NCBI RefSeq assembly: GCF_009796285.1
Contig: NZ_CP047020.1
Location: 1,984,001-2,048,000 of the forward strand
From: Streptomyces broussonetiae
Lineage (GTDB): Bacteria > Actinomycetota > Actinomycetes > Streptomycetales > Streptomycetaceae
Length of the DNA: 64,000 nucleotides
Direction of reading: 5' to 3'
This document shows, piece after piece, positions 8,620 to 16,735 of this stretch. Under the pieces are notes generated by a model that was not told where the DNA came from, ran no database searches, and saw nothing but the letters and a program-made list of their open reading frames with translations. The translations under genes and the position numbers were made by a program. Positions within the stretch are counted from its first letter, which is position 1; every line of letters starts with the position of its first letter.

Positions 8620-9342
8620 TCAGTCGCCGATGTTCTTGAGCGCCTCCCGCACGGTCAGCGGGGCGAACCGGCCACGCTCCGCCGCCAGGAACGCCCGTAC
8701 GGCCTCGGGGTCGGTCTTGGCGTACTCGCGCAGGGCCCAGCCGATCGCCTTGCGGACGAAGAAGTCGGGGTGCCCGCACTGGAGCAGGCAGTAGCCGAAC
8801 AGCCGGTCGGCGTCGGTGCGTTCCTTCCAGGTCAGCTGGTGGAGCAGGGCCGTCCGTACGAGCCACAGGTCGCCGTCGGTGATCCAGGCGTCCATGTCGG
8901 CGGTGAGCTTGGGGTCGGCGGCGACCAGCGAGCCGACGACGTGCGCGGCGAGCAGATCGACGGTGTCCCACCAGGGGACGGTCGTCAGGAGATACCGGGT
9001 CACCGGGAGGAAGCCGGAGGAGCAGCGGGCCGCGTACCGGCGCAGATGGTCCACGGCGAAGTAGTGGTACTCACGCTCGGGCAGCGCCCAGCAGCGCAGG
9101 GCGATCGCGGTGCAGTCGGCCTCGTCGGGGCGTGGCAGGCCCGCGAGGACGGTGCGGGACAGCGCGCGGCGGGCGGGGGTGGGGATGCCGAGGAAGGGGG
9201 CCGCGTCCTTCATGTAGGCGCGCATGGAGACGGCCCGCCGGGGGTCGCCGGCGGTCGCGTAGGCGGACGTGAGCCGTGCCAGCACGGTGTCGGCGAGAGC
9301 GCTGTGCGGCACCTTCGGCCGGACCGCACCAGTGAGGGTCAT
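8620..9342 (-). CDS. DNA alkylation repair enzyme (AlkC/AlkD HEAT-repeat type)
   Basis: The 240-residue product is made of alpha-helical HEAT-like repeats. Family motifs include YMKDAAPFLGIPTPARRAL near the N-terminus, WWDTVDLLA in the centre, and FFVRKAIGWALREYAKTDPEAV near the C-terminus; the last two hold the Trp and Arg/Asp residues that grip damaged DNA in AlkD. AlkD-type enzymes excise bulky alkylated bases such as 7-methylguanine. The ATG at 9342 gives a normal start to the domain; the frame is open further upstream but without family similarity. No clear Shine-Dalgarno is present. The gene lies alone upstream of the tuf3 leader region. Confidence 0.85.
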   Translation of the reverse strand: MTLTGAVRPKVPHSALADTVLARLTSAYATAGDPRRAVSMRAYMKDAAPFLGIPTPARRALSRTVLAGLPRPDEADCTAIALRCWALPEREYHYFAVDHLRRYAARCSSGFLPVTRYLLTTVPWWDTVDLLAAHVVGSLVAADPKLTADMDAWITDGDLWLVRTALLHQLTWKERTDADRLFGYCLLQCGHPDFFVRKAIGWALREYAKTDPEAVRAFLAAERGRFAPLTVREALKNIGD

Positions 9343-9501
9343 GGGACGAACGATACGGGGGTTGCACCCCGTTTCGTACGGGCGGTACCTGGAGGTACCG
9401 GCGGTGGAGGGGCGCACGGGGCCACGGTGGTCCAAGGGCCCGCGCCTTCGTATGCGCCCTCCCGGCAGCGCCTTCCTCGCTCGCCGCCGTGGTCCAGCGC
9501 T

Positions 9502-9825
9502 CGACGCGGAGGTGACACCCGGACGACAGCCGTCGTCCACGAAGAGCCCTTCAACGTCGCCTGCGGATTCTGCAAGAACTGTCTCGCCGGGAAGACCTCC
9601 TACTGACTGCGGGCGAGGAGTTCGAGACCGATTTCGTCCTGCTCGCCGGCATCTTCCCGACCGGCTGCCACGGGTGCGAGCCGGCCCAGGTGCCCCCGGG
9701 TGAGAGCGTCGCCGTCCACTCGCCAAGGCGGCGTAGATCGGAGCCTGGCGTACGAGAAGTTCGACCAGCGGATCGAGGGCTGCCCCAAGGTGGTGCTCCA
9801 CCCCGGTCACGCGCCGACCGCGTGA
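9502..9825 (+). pseudogene. Decayed zinc-dependent (formaldehyde-type) dehydrogenase
   Basis: Three fragments read in order but not in one frame. EEPFNVACGFCKNCLAGKTSY, at 9541-9603, matches the structural-zinc Cys loop and is ended by TGA. FETDFVLLAGIFPTG..., from 9621, matches the cofactor-domain entry, ending near PPGESVAVHS. AYEKFDQRIEGCPKVVLHPG, to a stop at 9825, matches the C-terminus. The first and third are in one frame and the middle one in another. Most of the Rossmann domain is missing. At least one frameshift and a large internal deletion are therefore needed. The family call rests on residue patterns alone. Confidence 0.65.
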
Positions 9826-9894
9826 GCCCATGGGACGGTCCGGGCACTCGATGTGCGCACCCACCCTTGACGGCGATCACACCCGTGCGTCGGT

Positions 9895-9900
9895 TACTGT
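9895..9900 (+). promoter_or_regulatory. -10 element TACTGT, likely leaderless start
   Basis: TACTGT lies 6 bases before the ATG at 9907, with no Shine-Dalgarno between. A TTGACG at about 9867 is 22 bases away, longer than ideal for a -35 box. Confidence 0.4.
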
Positions 9901-9906
9901 CACCGG

Positions 9907-10623
9907 ATGCTCGATGCCAACCGCTCTGGCACCGCCATGACCTCCCCGGGACTCGCCGACCGCTGCACGCGCGCGGTGCTGTCCCCGTATGCCCGGCTGT
10001 CGTTCCTGCTCGTCCTGCTCGCGGGGGCCGGTGCGGGAGTCCTGGTCTTCGAGCCGCAGCGGCTGCTGACGCACGGGTGGCCGCCCCAGCTCGGCGGGGC
10101 CGCGGCGGCCGCGGTGTTCGGGACGGCGTACGGGCTGTGCACCGTGGCGTTCGTACCGCGACCGTTGCTGAACCTGGCGGCGGGCGCCCTGTTCGGCTCC
10201 CAGCTGGGGCTGGCGGCGGCGCTGGCAGGCACGGTGCTCGGGGCGGGCGTGGCCTTCGGACTGGGCCGGGCTCTGGGGCAGGACGCGCTGCGTCCGCTGC
10301 TGCGGGGCCGCTGGCTGAGGGCGGCCGACGGGCAGCTGAGCCGGCACGGGTTCAGGTCGATGCTGGCGGCGCGGCTGTTCCCGGGGGTGCCGTTCTGGGC
10401 GGCGAACTACTGCGCGGCCGTCTCCCGCATGGGCTGGTGGCCGTTTGTGCTGGCCACCGCCATCGGGTCGATCCCGAACACCGCCGCCTACGCGGTCGCC
10501 GGCGCCCGCGCCTCCGCGCCGACCTCCCCCGCCTTCCTGATCGCCATGGCCTGCATCGCCGTGCCGGCCCTGCTGGGCACGGTGGTGGCCTGGCGGGGGC
10601 GCCACCACCTGCGCGGACACTGA
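9907..10623 (+). CDS. TVP38/TMEM64-family membrane protein (VTT domain)
   Basis: The 238-residue product has about six hydrophobic segments. The VTT core includes the FVPRPLLNLAAGALFG loop with its re-entrant helix pattern, GAGVAFGLGRALG, and the conserved ARLFPGVPFWAANYCAAVSRM stretch preceding GSIPNTAAYAVAG. Members of this family include DedA-like lipid scramblases and flippases; a role in membrane lipid or undecaprenyl-phosphate handling is inferred only from fold. It is convergent with the thiolase gene, with 15 bases between their ends. Confidence 0.85.
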   Translation: MLDANRSGTAMTSPGLADRCTRAVLSPYARLSFLLVLLAGAGAGVLVFEPQRLLTHGWPPQLGGAAAAAVFGTAYGLCTVAFVPRPLLNLAAGALFGSQLGLAAALAGTVLGAGVAFGLGRALGQDALRPLLRGRWLRAADGQLSRHGFRSMLAARLFPGVPFWAANYCAAVSRMGWWPFVLATAIGSIPNTAAYAVAGARASAPTSPAFLIAMACIAVPALLGTVVAWRGRHHLRGH

Positions 10624-10638
10624 TCACTCGGGTAGGGG

Positions 10639-11808
10639 TCAGACTCCTTCGAGGATCATCGCGTTGGCGAGTCCGCCCGCCTCGCACATGGTCTGCAGGG
10701 CGTAGCGGGCGCCGCGTTCGCGCATCGCGTGGACCAGCGTGGTGGTCAGCCGGGTGCCGCTGGCGCCGAGCGGGTGGCCGAGGGCGATCGCGCCGCCGTG
10801 CACGTTGACCCGGGCCAGGTCGGCGCCGGTCTCCTGCTGCCAGGCCAGCACCACGCTGGAGAAGGCCTCGTTGACCTCGAAGAGGTCGATGTCGTCGATG
10901 CCCAGTCCCGCCCTGCGCAGCACGTTCTCGGTGGCCGGCACGACCCCGGTGAGCATCAGCAGCGGGTCGGAGCCGGTGACGGCGAAGCTGTGCAGGCGCG
11001 CGAGCGGGCGCAGGCCGAGGCGGGCCGCTGTCTCGCTGGAGGTGATCAGCACGGCGGAGGCGCCGTCGTTGATCGGGCTCGCGTTGCCGGCGGTGACGCT
11101 CCACTCGATCTGCGGGAAGCGTTCGGCGAAGCCGGGGTCGTAGTAGGCGGGCTTGAGGCCGCCGAGGATCTCCGGGGTGCTGCCGGGGCGTACGCACTCG
11201 TCGCCGGTGACGCCCTCGAGCGGGGCGACCTCGGCGTCGAAGAGTCCGTTCGCCCACGCCTGCGCCGCCTTGTGGTGCGAGGAGACCGCGAACTCGTCCA
11301 TCCGCGCGCGTGTGAGGGACCACTTGGCGGCGATCAGCTCGGCGCTGATGCCCTGCGGGACCAGGCCCTCGGGGTAGCGCTCGGCGACGCCGGGGCCGAA
11401 CGGGTCCTTCCCTGCGGGCACGTTGGACCACATCGGCACCCTGCTCATCGACTCCACCCCGCAGGCGACCACGAGGTCGTAGGCGCCGGAGATGACGCCC
11501 TGCGCGGCGAAGTGCACGGCCTGCTGGGAGGAGCCGCACTGGCGGTCCACGGTGGTCGCGGGCACCGACTCGGGGAACCCGGCCGCGAGGACGGCGTACC
11601 GGGTGGTGTTCATGGCCTGCTCGCCGACCTGGTCGACGGTGCCGCCGATGACGTCGTCGATGAGCGCCGGGTCGACGCCGGAGCGCTCGACCAGGGTTCG
11701 CAGGGTGTGGGCGAGGAGCTGCACGGGGTGGACGTGGGCCAGGGAGCCGTTCGGCTTGCCCTTGCCGATGGGAGTGCGTACCGCTTCGACGATCACTGCG
11801 TCGCGCAT
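10639..11808 (-). CDS. Acetyl-CoA C-acyltransferase (thiolase)
   Basis: The 389-residue product has a complete thiolase fold. The nucleophilic Cys sits in RQCGSSQQAVHFAAQG (about residue 90). The general-base His is in NVHGGAIALGHPLGASG, and the second Cys is in MCEAGGLANAMIL, the variant seen in fatty-acid and steroid thiolases. It should cleave 3-oxoacyl-CoA in beta-oxidation or condense acetyl-CoA. AAGGAGG lies 9 bases before the ATG. It is divergent from an HxlR-type regulator across a 127-bp gap, so that regulator is the likely controller. Confidence 0.92.
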   Translation of the reverse strand: MRDAVIVEAVRTPIGKGKPNGSLAHVHPVQLLAHTLRTLVERSGVDPALIDDVIGGTVDQVGEQAMNTTRYAVLAAGFPESVPATTVDRQCGSSQQAVHFAAQGVISGAYDLVVACGVESMSRVPMWSNVPAGKDPFGPGVAERYPEGLVPQGISAELIAAKWSLTRARMDEFAVSSHHKAAQAWANGLFDAEVAPLEGVTGDECVRPGSTPEILGGLKPAYYDPGFAERFPQIEWSVTAGNASPINDGASAVLITSSETAARLGLRPLARLHSFAVTGSDPLLMLTGVVPATENVLRRAGLGIDDIDLFEVNEAFSSVVLAWQQETGADLARVNVHGGAIALGHPLGASGTRLTTTLVHAMRERGARYALQTMCEAGGLANAMILEGV

Positions 11809-11924
11809 GGCGCGGGCCTCCTTGGCCGCCTGGCTGTCCGCAGCTCGGCTGCGGACAGCTACCAGTGAGTAGGAAATCCAAACTCAAGATAACGCGCAGA
11901 GTTGGAAAATCAAACCCTCATCTA

Positions 11925-11930
11925 GACTGG
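11925..11930 (+). promoter_or_regulatory. -10 element TAGACT before the HxlR gene
   Basis: TAGACT ends 5 bases before the ATG at 11936, with TTGGAA about 15 bases upstream as a possible -35. The gap also has related A/T-rich half-sites (GGAAATCCAAAC and GGAAAATCAAAC) that could be HxlR binding sites acting on both promoters. Confidence 0.5.
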
Positions 11931-11935
11931 CCATC

Positions 11936-12406
11936 ATGGCCGCCACGAAGGACCCGCGCCCCTGCTCCATCGCCGACGCCCTCGCGCTGGTCGGCGAGAA
12001 GTACTCCCTGCTCGTCCTGCGGGAGGTCTGCCTGGGCAACGGCCGTTTCGACCAGCTCGTGCGCAACATCGGCGCACCGCGCGACATCCTGGCCACCCGG
12101 CTGCGCCGACTGGTGGACGCCGGGATCCTGACCAAGCGCGTCTACAGCGAGCGCCCGCAGCGCTTCGAGTACCGGGCCACGCCGGCCGGGCTGGAGCTGG
12201 AGCCGGTCCTGATGACACTCAAGGAATGGGGCGACCGCCACCTCCGCAAGGGCGTCGACCTGCCCATGGCCGTGGAGCACAGCTGCGGGAACGAACTGGT
12301 TCCGGTCGTCACCTGCCAGGCGTGCGGCGACAAGGTGCGCCACGAGGACCTGACGGCCCACCCCCAGTCCCCGGGCTGGACGATCACGGGCCCCACGGCG
12401 GCGTAA
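11936..12406 (+). CDS. HxlR-family winged-helix transcriptional regulator
   Basis: The 156-residue product opens with the HxlR signature: CSIADALALVGEKYSLLVLRE, then RFDQLVRNIGAPRDILATRLRRLVDAGIL for the recognition helix and wing. A C-terminal extension (CGNELVPVVTCQACGDKVRHEDL) holds three Cys (CG, CQAC), which could bind a metal or respond to oxidation or electrophiles, as some HxlR proteins do. The start is probably leaderless. The gene is divergent from the thiolase gene, its probable target. Confidence 0.9.
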   Translation: MAATKDPRPCSIADALALVGEKYSLLVLREVCLGNGRFDQLVRNIGAPRDILATRLRRLVDAGILTKRVYSERPQRFEYRATPAGLELEPVLMTLKEWGDRHLRKGVDLPMAVEHSCGNELVPVVTCQACGDKVRHEDLTAHPQSPGWTITGPTAA

Positions 12407-12453
12407 CACCCACAGGCAACACGCCCCGCCCCACCCCGCACCCCGTCCCGCCC

Positions 12454-12480
12454 ACGGCGAGTACGGCGAGTACGGCGAGT
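12454..12480. repeat. Three tandem copies of ACGGCGAGT
   Basis: A 9-bp unit is repeated exactly three times just after the HxlR gene. C-rich and G-rich blocks flank the array and could pair into a weak terminator-like hairpin with the repeats in the loop. Confidence 0.5.
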
Positions 12481-12590
12481 ACGGGGCGGGCGTAGGTCCA
12501 ACCCCCCTTCTGCGCTGTCACCCGGGCCCGCTACGCTGCCCTCGTCACTTGGTCAGTTCTTTACTCGACAGCACTGGACGCATTACCTTC

Positions 12591-13466
12591 ATGTCTTGGT
12601 TTGAATCCCTCGTCCTCGGGCTCGTCCAGGGGCTGACCGAGTTCCTGCCGGTCTCCTCCAGCGCCCACCTGCGGCTGACCGCGGCGTTCTCCGGCTGGGA
12701 GGACCCCGGCGCGGCCTTCACGGCGATCACGCAGATCGGCACGGAGACCGCGGTGCTCCTCTACTTCCGCAAGGACATCGGCCGGATCGTCTCGGCCTGG
12801 TGCCGGTCACTGTTCAGCAAGGCGATGCGCCGGGACCACGACGCGCAGATGGGCTGGCTGGTGATCGTCGGCTCGATCCCGATCGGGGTGCTGGGCGTGA
12901 CACTGAAGGACCAGATCGAGGGCCCGTTCCGCGATCTGCGCGTCACGGCGACGATGCTGATCGCCGTCGGCCTGGTCATCGGCATCGCCGACCGCCTGGC
13001 GGCCCGCGACGAGAGCGGTGGCCGGCACCGGGCGCCCAAGCAGCGCAAGTCCCTTGAGAATCTGGGCGTCAAGGACGGACTGATCTTCGGCCTGTGCCAG
13101 GCGTGCGCCCTGATCCCCGGCGTCTCCCGCTCCGGCGCAACCATCAGCGGCGGCCTGTTCATGGGTTACAGGCGCGAGGCCGCAGCCCGCTACTCGTTCC
13201 TGCTCGCCATCCCGGCGGTGCTCGCCTCGGGCGCGTTCGAGGTGAAGGACTCGCTGCGCGGGAGCCAGGTGGCCTGGGGTCCGACGCTGCTCGCGACACT
13301 GATCGCGTTCGCGTCGGGATACGCGGTGATCGCATGGTTCATGAAGTGGATCTCCCACAAGAGCTTCATGCCGTTCGTCTGGTACCGCGTGGCCCTCGGC
13401 ATCGTCATCATCGCCCTGGTCACGGCCGGTGTACTGAGCCCGCACGCGGCGGAGTCGGCGAGTTGA
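12591..13466 (+). CDS. uppP: Undecaprenyl-diphosphatase
   Basis: This integral membrane enzyme (291 residues, seven to eight helices) recycles undecaprenyl pyrophosphate for peptidoglycan synthesis and gives bacitracin tolerance. Both active-site motifs are intact: the Glu-rich loop GLTEFLPVSSSAHLRL near the N-terminus and PGVSRSGATISGGLFMG in the second half. The ATG at 12591 gives the standard family start (MSWFESLVLG). A longer upstream frame would include a rare TTA codon and no family sequence, so it is rejected. No Shine-Dalgarno is evident. Confidence 0.95.
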   Translation: MSWFESLVLGLVQGLTEFLPVSSSAHLRLTAAFSGWEDPGAAFTAITQIGTETAVLLYFRKDIGRIVSAWCRSLFSKAMRRDHDAQMGWLVIVGSIPIGVLGVTLKDQIEGPFRDLRVTATMLIAVGLVIGIADRLAARDESGGRHRAPKQRKSLENLGVKDGLIFGLCQACALIPGVSRSGATISGGLFMGYRREAAARYSFLLAIPAVLASGAFEVKDSLRGSQVAWGPTLLATLIAFASGYAVIAWFMKWISHKSFMPFVWYRVALGIVIIALVTAGVLSPHAAESAS

Positions 13467-13553
13467 GCCACGGCCACCACGGCTCACGGTCGCGGTGACC
13501 AACCCCATACGTTCTGCGTAGCCGGGCGGTAGCGCACTGTCAGTGCTTGCCCC

Positions 13554-13559
13554 TAGGCT
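13554..13559 (+). promoter_or_regulatory. -10 element TAGGCT, leaderless start
   Basis: TAGGCT lies 6 bases before the ATG at 13566, with no Shine-Dalgarno. TTGCCC immediately upstream is too close to be a -35. Confidence 0.45.
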
Positions 13560-13565
13560 GTCCGT

Positions 13566-13745
13566 ATGTCCCCCGAATTCCCGACCTCTGGTTCCGTGCG
13601 GTCTGCCGCCGAAGTGAACGAGCAGATCCGGGCACTCTGGCTGCGCGCGGGCGGCACCCTGTCGACCCAGGAGCGCGCCGAGTACGAGCTGTTGGTGGTC
13701 GAGTGGGCCGCGGCGATCCGCGGAGAGGTCGTCGAGGCGGCCTGA
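13566..13745 (+). CDS. 59-residue conserved-looking small protein
   Basis: A short gene encodes a hydrophilic, probably all-helical protein. It starts MSPEFPTSG, continues RSAAEVNEQIRALWLRAGG, then ERAEYELLVVEWAAAIRGEVVEAA. Third codon positions are strongly G/C, as in real Streptomyces genes, and a -10 element sits at the leaderless distance. It has no recognised domain. The Leu/Trp spacing suggests a helical hairpin. It may be a small regulatory or binding protein, but nothing in the sequence proves it. Confidence 0.65.
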   Translation: MSPEFPTSGSVRSAAEVNEQIRALWLRAGGTLSTQERAEYELLVVEWAAAIRGEVVEAA

Positions 13746-13956
13746 GAACCCCGCGAACTCCGCAACGGCATACGACAGTTCGGGCACCGCGCCCCGGCAC
13801 GGCCGCGGTTCCCCTTCGACCATGGCGACCTGCGCTGGCGACTGAGCAGGCCGGCCCTGCCGGGCAGATGTGCGAGACGGCCATCGTGGATAGAGTCGGT
13901 CCGCTACACCTGGTTGTGGGGACAACCAGAACGCCTTTGGGGAGGGCCTGCACCAC

Positions 13957-16017
13957 ATGAGTCGTCGCTCTCATGGCCTGGTCGGCGTCTGGGCCGAGAT
14001 GCAGAGGCAGCAGCAGCGCCAGAGAGAGGCCGAAGCCGGACGAGAGAGACAACAAGCGCGGCAGGCACGTGCATATCAACGGCAGGCCGCCCAGAACCAT
14101 CGCGAGCACCGGCAGGCAGAGGCGCGGCGTCGCACCGAGGAACTGGACGCACAGGTCACGGCGCTGCAGGGCCTTCTCGCCTCGGGTTGCCGGGCTCCGG
14201 CCTTCAGGGCTTCCTCCCTCATACGCCCCGAAGACATCGAACCCTTCGCTCCGGGGCCATGGGCACAGCCCGTACCCATGCCGAAATTCGACCAATACCA
14301 GCCGCACGGCGGATGGACTGCCACGCGCCGCGCCCAGGCACAGGCCGAGGCCCGGGAGCGCTTCGAACGGGACTGGCACGCGGCCCAGGCGGCGGAGAGA
14401 CAGCGGCAACAGCAGCTGGCGTCGTACCAGCGCGACCACCAGGAGTGGGCCCATGCCCAGCTGGCCGAAGTGCGGCGGCACAACGCCGGCGTCGTCGAAC
14501 TGACCGAAGGAGTCGGGCGCCGCGATCCCGATGCCGTGGTCGAGTACTTCTCCGCCGCTCTCTACGCCTCGAGCGCATGGCCCGAGGGTTTTCCACGCCA
14601 GGTGGCAGCTGCCTACGACGCGGCAGCCGGACAGCTGGTTCTGGATTGGGAACTGCCCGCCTACAGCGTCGTCCCCGAGGCCAAGTCCGTTCGCTACCTG
14701 GCCGGTGCGGACCAGGACAAGGAGACCCCTCGGCCGGTGGGCCAGCGGCGAGCCCTGTACCGGGCGGTCCTGGCGCAGTGCATGCTGCTGGTGCTGCACC
14801 AACTCTTCGCGGCGGACGAACCGGGCGCGCTCGAGTCCGTGACCCTGAACGGCTTCGTGGACGGGCATGACCCGACGACGGGCCGCCCGGGCCGCATCTA
14901 CCTGGCAACCGTCATGGCTCCGGGCTCGGCCTTCCGCGACCTGCACCTGGCGCAGGTGGACGCCGGCAGCTGCTTTGCCGACGCGCTGCACGGCCAGCTC
15001 TCGGCCCGCCCCGACCAGCTCGCGTCGGTGCGGCCGAGCCGCCGGCCGCAGGAGGTCGGCAACCGCGTCGTCACGCATGGCAGCGACGAGGAACCCGACC
15101 TGTACGAGATGGATCCGATCGCCTTCGAAAATCTCGTCGCCGACCTGTTCCGCGCCATGGGGATGCAGGCGGTCACCACGCAGCGCTCCAACGACGGCGG
15201 GGTGGACGTCGACGCACTGGATCCGGCGCCGATCCGCGGCGGCAAGATCGTCGTGCAGGTGAAGCGCTACCGGAACACGGTGCCGCCCACCGCGGTGCGT
15301 GACCTGTACGGGACCGTGCAGGACGCCGGCGCCAACAAGGGCGTCCTCGTGACGACGTCGAAGTTCGGCCCCGGCTCGCACACCTTCGCCCACGGCAAGC
15401 CGCTGGAACTGGTGCCGGGCACCGAACTCGTCGACCTGCTGCACCGTCACGGGCTGCGCGGGCGCCTCGGCGGCAGTGCCCGTCGACCGGCAGCACAGCC
15501 GACGCCGACGGTTGCGGACGCTCGGCTGCCCGACGACCACAACGTCCTGGGCGTGTCGTGGACCGGACGTGTCGCCTTGGACGTGTGCGCTCTCGTCTGC
15601 CGTGGCAACCGGGTCCTCAGCGACGACCACTTCGTCTTCTTCAACAACCCGCAGACGCCGGACGGCTCCGTGCGCACTCTCCCCGCCACCGCGCCCGACA
15701 AGGCCGCGATCCGCGTCTCCTTCGACGGGTTGCCGGACGAGGCCGACCGGTTCGTACTCGTGGCCGCCGTCGACCCGGAGGTGAACCCGGACGCCGATCT
15801 TTCCGGCTTCACGGACGCGTGCATCCGCCTTCTCGGGCCCGGGACGACCGAGCTGGGACGGCTTGAGGTCTCCGAGGGCCGGCCCCGCGAGACCGCCCTG
15901 GTACTCGGCTCCTTTCGCCGCAGGTCCAACGGGGACTGGGACTTCGTGCTCGGCGGCAAGGGCTACGCGGGCGGTCTGGAGGAACTTCTCGAGGACTACG
16001 GCATCGCGGTGGAGTAG
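13957..16017 (+). CDS. Mrr-type restriction endonuclease fused to TerD domain
   Basis: This 686-residue multidomain protein starts with two Gln/Arg-rich coiled coils (about residues 10-65 and 110-165). An uncharacterised alpha/beta region follows (about 170-370). The Mrr-type PD-(D/E)xK nuclease domain (about 386-500) has DPIAFENLVADLFRAMGM, the catalytic acid in GVD417VD, and Q434VK436 with the catalytic Lys. The C-terminal 158 residues form a TerD domain (NVLGVSWTG, VFFNNPQTPDGSV, KGYAGGLEELLEDYG). TerD domains bind calcium and sit in stress-response and phage-inhibition systems, so a DNA-cutting defence or stress role is likely. An AGGG-containing sequence precedes the ATG. No methylase is adjacent, so a classical restriction-modification pair is unlikely. 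Confidence 0.88.
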   Translation: MSRRSHGLVGVWAEMQRQQQRQREAEAGRERQQARQARAYQRQAAQNHREHRQAEARRRTEELDAQVTALQGLLASGCRAPAFRASSLIRPEDIEPFAPGPWAQPVPMPKFDQYQPHGGWTATRRAQAQAEARERFERDWHAAQAAERQRQQQLASYQRDHQEWAHAQLAEVRRHNAGVVELTEGVGRRDPDAVVEYFSAALYASSAWPEGFPRQVAAAYDAAAGQLVLDWELPAYSVVPEAKSVRYLAGADQDKETPRPVGQRRALYRAVLAQCMLLVLHQLFAADEPGALESVTLNGFVDGHDPTTGRPGRIYLATVMAPGSAFRDLHLAQVDAGSCFADALHGQLSARPDQLASVRPSRRPQEVGNRVVTHGSDEEPDLYEMDPIAFENLVADLFRAMGMQAVTTQRSNDGGVDVDALDPAPIRGGKIVVQVKRYRNTVPPTAVRDLYGTVQDAGANKGVLVTTSKFGPGSHTFAHGKPLELVPGTELVDLLHRHGLRGRLGGSARRPAAQPTPTVADARLPDDHNVLGVSWTGRVALDVCALVCRGNRVLSDDHFVFFNNPQTPDGSVRTLPATAPDKAAIRVSFDGLPDEADRFVLVAAVDPEVNPDADLSGFTDACIRLLGPGTTELGRLEVSEGRPRETALVLGSFRRRSNGDWDFVLGGKGYAGGLEELLEDYGIAVE

Positions 16018-16142
16018 CCGATGAGCGTCGAGGCGTACGTGGCACGGAACGGAGATGCCATGACGGCCCGCCGACGAGGCCCCACCGTGGGAACCTGGGG
16101 CCGTGTGCGACAACCGCGCCCCGAACAACCCGGCACGCCCTC

Positions 16143-16170
16143 TTGGCTCTTCACCCGCCATGCTCAACAC
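16143..16170 (+). promoter_or_regulatory. Promoter TTGGCT-16-AACACT
   Basis: TTGGCT (16143-16148) and AACACT (16165-16170) are 16 bases apart. The -10 ends 7 bases before the ATG at 16178, which favours that start over the ATG at 16160 inside the promoter. Confidence 0.45.
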
Positions 16171-16177
16171 TGTGCCG

Positions 16178-16654
16178 ATGACGCAGCGTGCGGAGCTTGC
16201 GACCGTGATCGACCGGCTGGCCGTGGACGAGGTGATCACCGCGTACGCCGTGGCGGTGGACGACGGGGACTGGACGGCGTACCGACGGCTGTTCACGGCG
16301 GACGGCCGCGCCGACTACCGCTCGGCCGGCGGCATCGAGGGCGACGCGACCGCGATCGCCGCGTGGCTCGCCGAGAACCTGGCCCTGTTCACCATGCGCC
16401 AGCACCTGATCGTCAACCGCCGGATCCACTTCGGTCTCCTGGACCACGACACGGGGGACACCGCCCGGGTACAGGCCGACTACCTCAACCCGATGCGCTT
16501 CGCGACCGGGAGCACCCCCACGGCACCGGACCTGGTGTGCGGTGGCCGCTACGACTTCGCGCTGCTGAGGACCGCGGAGGGCTGGCGGCTGCACGAGGTG
16601 GCCGTGGACGAGAAATGGCGCAGTCTTCCGGCCAGGGTGACGGCAACCCCCTAG
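16178..16654 (+). CDS. SnoaL-like / NTF2-fold protein
   Basis: The 158-residue product has the cone-shaped NTF2/SnoaL pattern: an N-terminal helix (IDRLAVDEVITAYAVAVDDGDW), then RRLFTADGRADYRSAGGIEGD, and paired strands HLIVNRRIHFG and YDFALLRTAEGWRLHEVAVDEKW. The DDGDW and HLIVN elements match SnoaL_4-type proteins, a group that includes steroid isomerase and dehydratase-like enzymes as well as binding proteins. The substrate is unknown. The gene stands alone between the Mrr-TerD gene and lnt. Confidence 0.8.
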   Translation: MTQRAELATVIDRLAVDEVITAYAVAVDDGDWTAYRRLFTADGRADYRSAGGIEGDATAIAAWLAENLALFTMRQHLIVNRRIHFGLLDHDTGDTARVQADYLNPMRFATGSTPTAPDLVCGGRYDFALLRTAEGWRLHEVAVDEKWRSLPARVTATP

Positions 16655-16735
16655 GAGCACGGGCACCAGCGCGCCCTGTTCTAGATCGCTCCCGAAGCGC
16701 ACACTGGAAGCCGGTGCTGGATAGGGAGGGTCCAC

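Noticed and set aside
6883-9606. A 907-codon open frame on the plus strand
   Set aside because: It is antisense to tuf3 and the alkylation repair gene; only its last codons coincide with the dehydrogenase fossil.
12454-12480. Short tandem repeat considered as a CRISPR-like array
   Set aside because: The units are 9 bp without spacers, so it is a simple tandem repeat.
12549-12590. Upstream start for uppP
   Set aside because: It would add 14 residues with a rare TTA codon and no family similarity; the ATG at 12591 gives the standard N-terminus.
13957-16017. Classical restriction-modification system
   Set aside because: No DNA methyltransferase or specificity gene lies within several kilobases.
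13540-16296. A 918-codon open frame on the minus strand
   Set aside because: It is antisense to the Mrr-TerD gene and spans intergenic sequence on both sides, with no recognisable domain.
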